NCBI GenBank assembly: GCA_039188505.1
Contig: JBCCZC010000370.1
Location: forward strand, 1 to 6,025
From: JBCCZC01 sp039188505
GTDB taxonomy: Bacteria; Pseudomonadota; Gammaproteobacteria; Xanthomonadales; SZUA-38
Length of the DNA: 6,025 nucleotides
Reading direction: 5' to 3'
In this document: positions 5,555 through 6,025 of the stretch, one piece after another
Numbering within the stretch: position 1 is the first letter of the stretch
Layout of the letters: every line of letters begins with the position of its first letter
Position numbers and translations under genes: made by a program
The notes under the pieces: generated by a model
What the model was told of the DNA's origin: nothing
Seen by the model: only the letters and a program-made list of their open reading frames with translations
The model's database searches: none

Positions 5555-6025
5555 GCAGCACCTCGCTTCGCGGCCGGCCAGCGGGGGAAGAACGTCGGCG
5601 TGTTCTCGACGTACTCGCGGTACGCCGGACGACGCTTCTCGAGGCCCTTCTCCAGCATGGTGACGCCGGAAACCTTCATGAGCATCCAGGTGATCAGCAC
5701 TGGCCCGACAATGAACAGCTCGCCGCCGAGGCCGACCGTGAACAGGTAGATGCCCCACCAGAGCACGGCTTCACCAAAGTAGTTCGGGTGGCGCGAGAGC
5801 CCCCAAAGGCCGCTGTCGAGCACCTTCCCCTTGTTGTCGGGGTTGCCCTTGAAGCGCGTGAGCTGCCAGTCCGCGACGGTCTCGAAGACGAAGCCGAAGA
5901 CGAAGAGGCCGATGCCCACCCACTGCAGCACGCCGAGGCTGGCGTTCGGCTCCGCCACGAGGAAGCCGGCGATCGGCGCGGCAACGACCCAGGCGAGCAC
6001 GGCCTGCAGCAGGAAGATCGTGAAC
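5551..6025 (-). CDS. DUF1295 family membrane protein (steroid 5-alpha-reductase-like), N-terminus off the window
   Basis: A member of the DUF1295 group, related in its C-terminal half to steroid 5-alpha-reductases and isoprenylcysteine methyltransferases. It is an integral inner-membrane protein, probably a reductase of an unsaturated lipid substrate, although the substrate is unknown. Seen: 157 residues, against roughly 260 for full-length members. The frame stays open to the right edge, reading FTIFLLQAVLAW across 5989-6024, so the GTG at 6000 is internal and not the start. Hydrophobic segments cover the visible N-terminus (to APIAGFLVA), GVLQWVGIGLFVFGFVFETV and the stretch after the motif. 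The hallmark GLWGLSRHPNYFGEAVLWWG is intact; in this superfamily this region helps bind NADPH or another cofactor. The C-terminus YREYVENTPTFFPRWP is typical of the family. The TGA at 5551-5553 overlaps the DUF2878 ATG. Family confidence is high. Confidence 0.92.
   Translation of the reverse strand, partial: FTIFLLQAVLAWVVAAPIAGFLVAEPNASLGVLQWVGIGLFVFGFVFETVADWQLTRFKGNPDNKGKVLDSGLWGLSRHPNYFGEAVLWWGIYLFTVGLGGELFIVGPVLITWMLMKVSGVTMLEKGLEKRRPAYREYVENTPTFFPRWPAAKRGAA

Noticed and set aside
4677..5749. Plus-strand open frames (186 and 323 codons) across the membrane operon
   Set aside because: They are antisense to genes with coherent membrane spans and conserved motifs, and their products are of biased composition.
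5555..5758. N-terminal extension of the DUF2878 frame
   Set aside because: The extra residues are not hydrophobic and lie in the coding region of DUF1295. The ATG at 5554 with its Shine-Dalgarno and ATGA overlap is far better.

Overview
The window is GC-rich, densely coded bacterial DNA. The gene set points to a gammaproteobacterium: a fused bifunctional MnmC, a bacterial ELM1-like protein, a CHCC zinc-finger protein beside a glycosyltransferase, and a DUF1295/DUF2878 membrane gene pair. A halophilic or Xanthomonadales/Chromatiales-like lineage would fit, but I cannot fix the family from this stretch. No tRNA, rRNA, CRISPR array, insertion sequence or phage gene is visible, and no gap between genes exceeds 300 bases.

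Layout. (1) Positions 1-194, minus strand: the first 64 codons of a lipoprotein gene that runs off the left edge. (2) Positions 371-1712, minus strand: a two-gene unit with a small CHCC zinc-finger protein first and a family-4 glycosyltransferase 7 bases behind it. A good extended -10 promoter lies just upstream at about 1760-1767. (3) Positions 1829-4637, plus strand, divergent from unit 2: an ELM1-like protein, then mnmC 25 bases later. mnmC looks as if it may also be transcribed from its own leaderless start. (4) Positions 4662-6025, minus strand, converging on mnmC: a partial DUF1295 membrane protein (5' end off the right edge), a DUF2878 membrane protein joined to it by an ATGA overlap, and a small membrane protein with a CxxC pair on each side of a transmembrane hairpin.

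How they fit. Units 2 and 3 combine likely cell-envelope sugar chemistry (glycosyltransferase, ELM1-like protein) with a tRNA wobble-modification enzyme. Unit 4 is an inner-membrane module; in related bacteria DUF1295 and DUF2878 genes often accompany fatty-acyl or membrane-lipid modification genes, so a lipid role is plausible but not shown here.

Nothing here is convincingly a new defence or mobile system. The least explained items are the split-zinc-ribbon membrane protein at 4662-4985, the altered FAD-site segment of MnmC, and the unrecognised lipoprotein.
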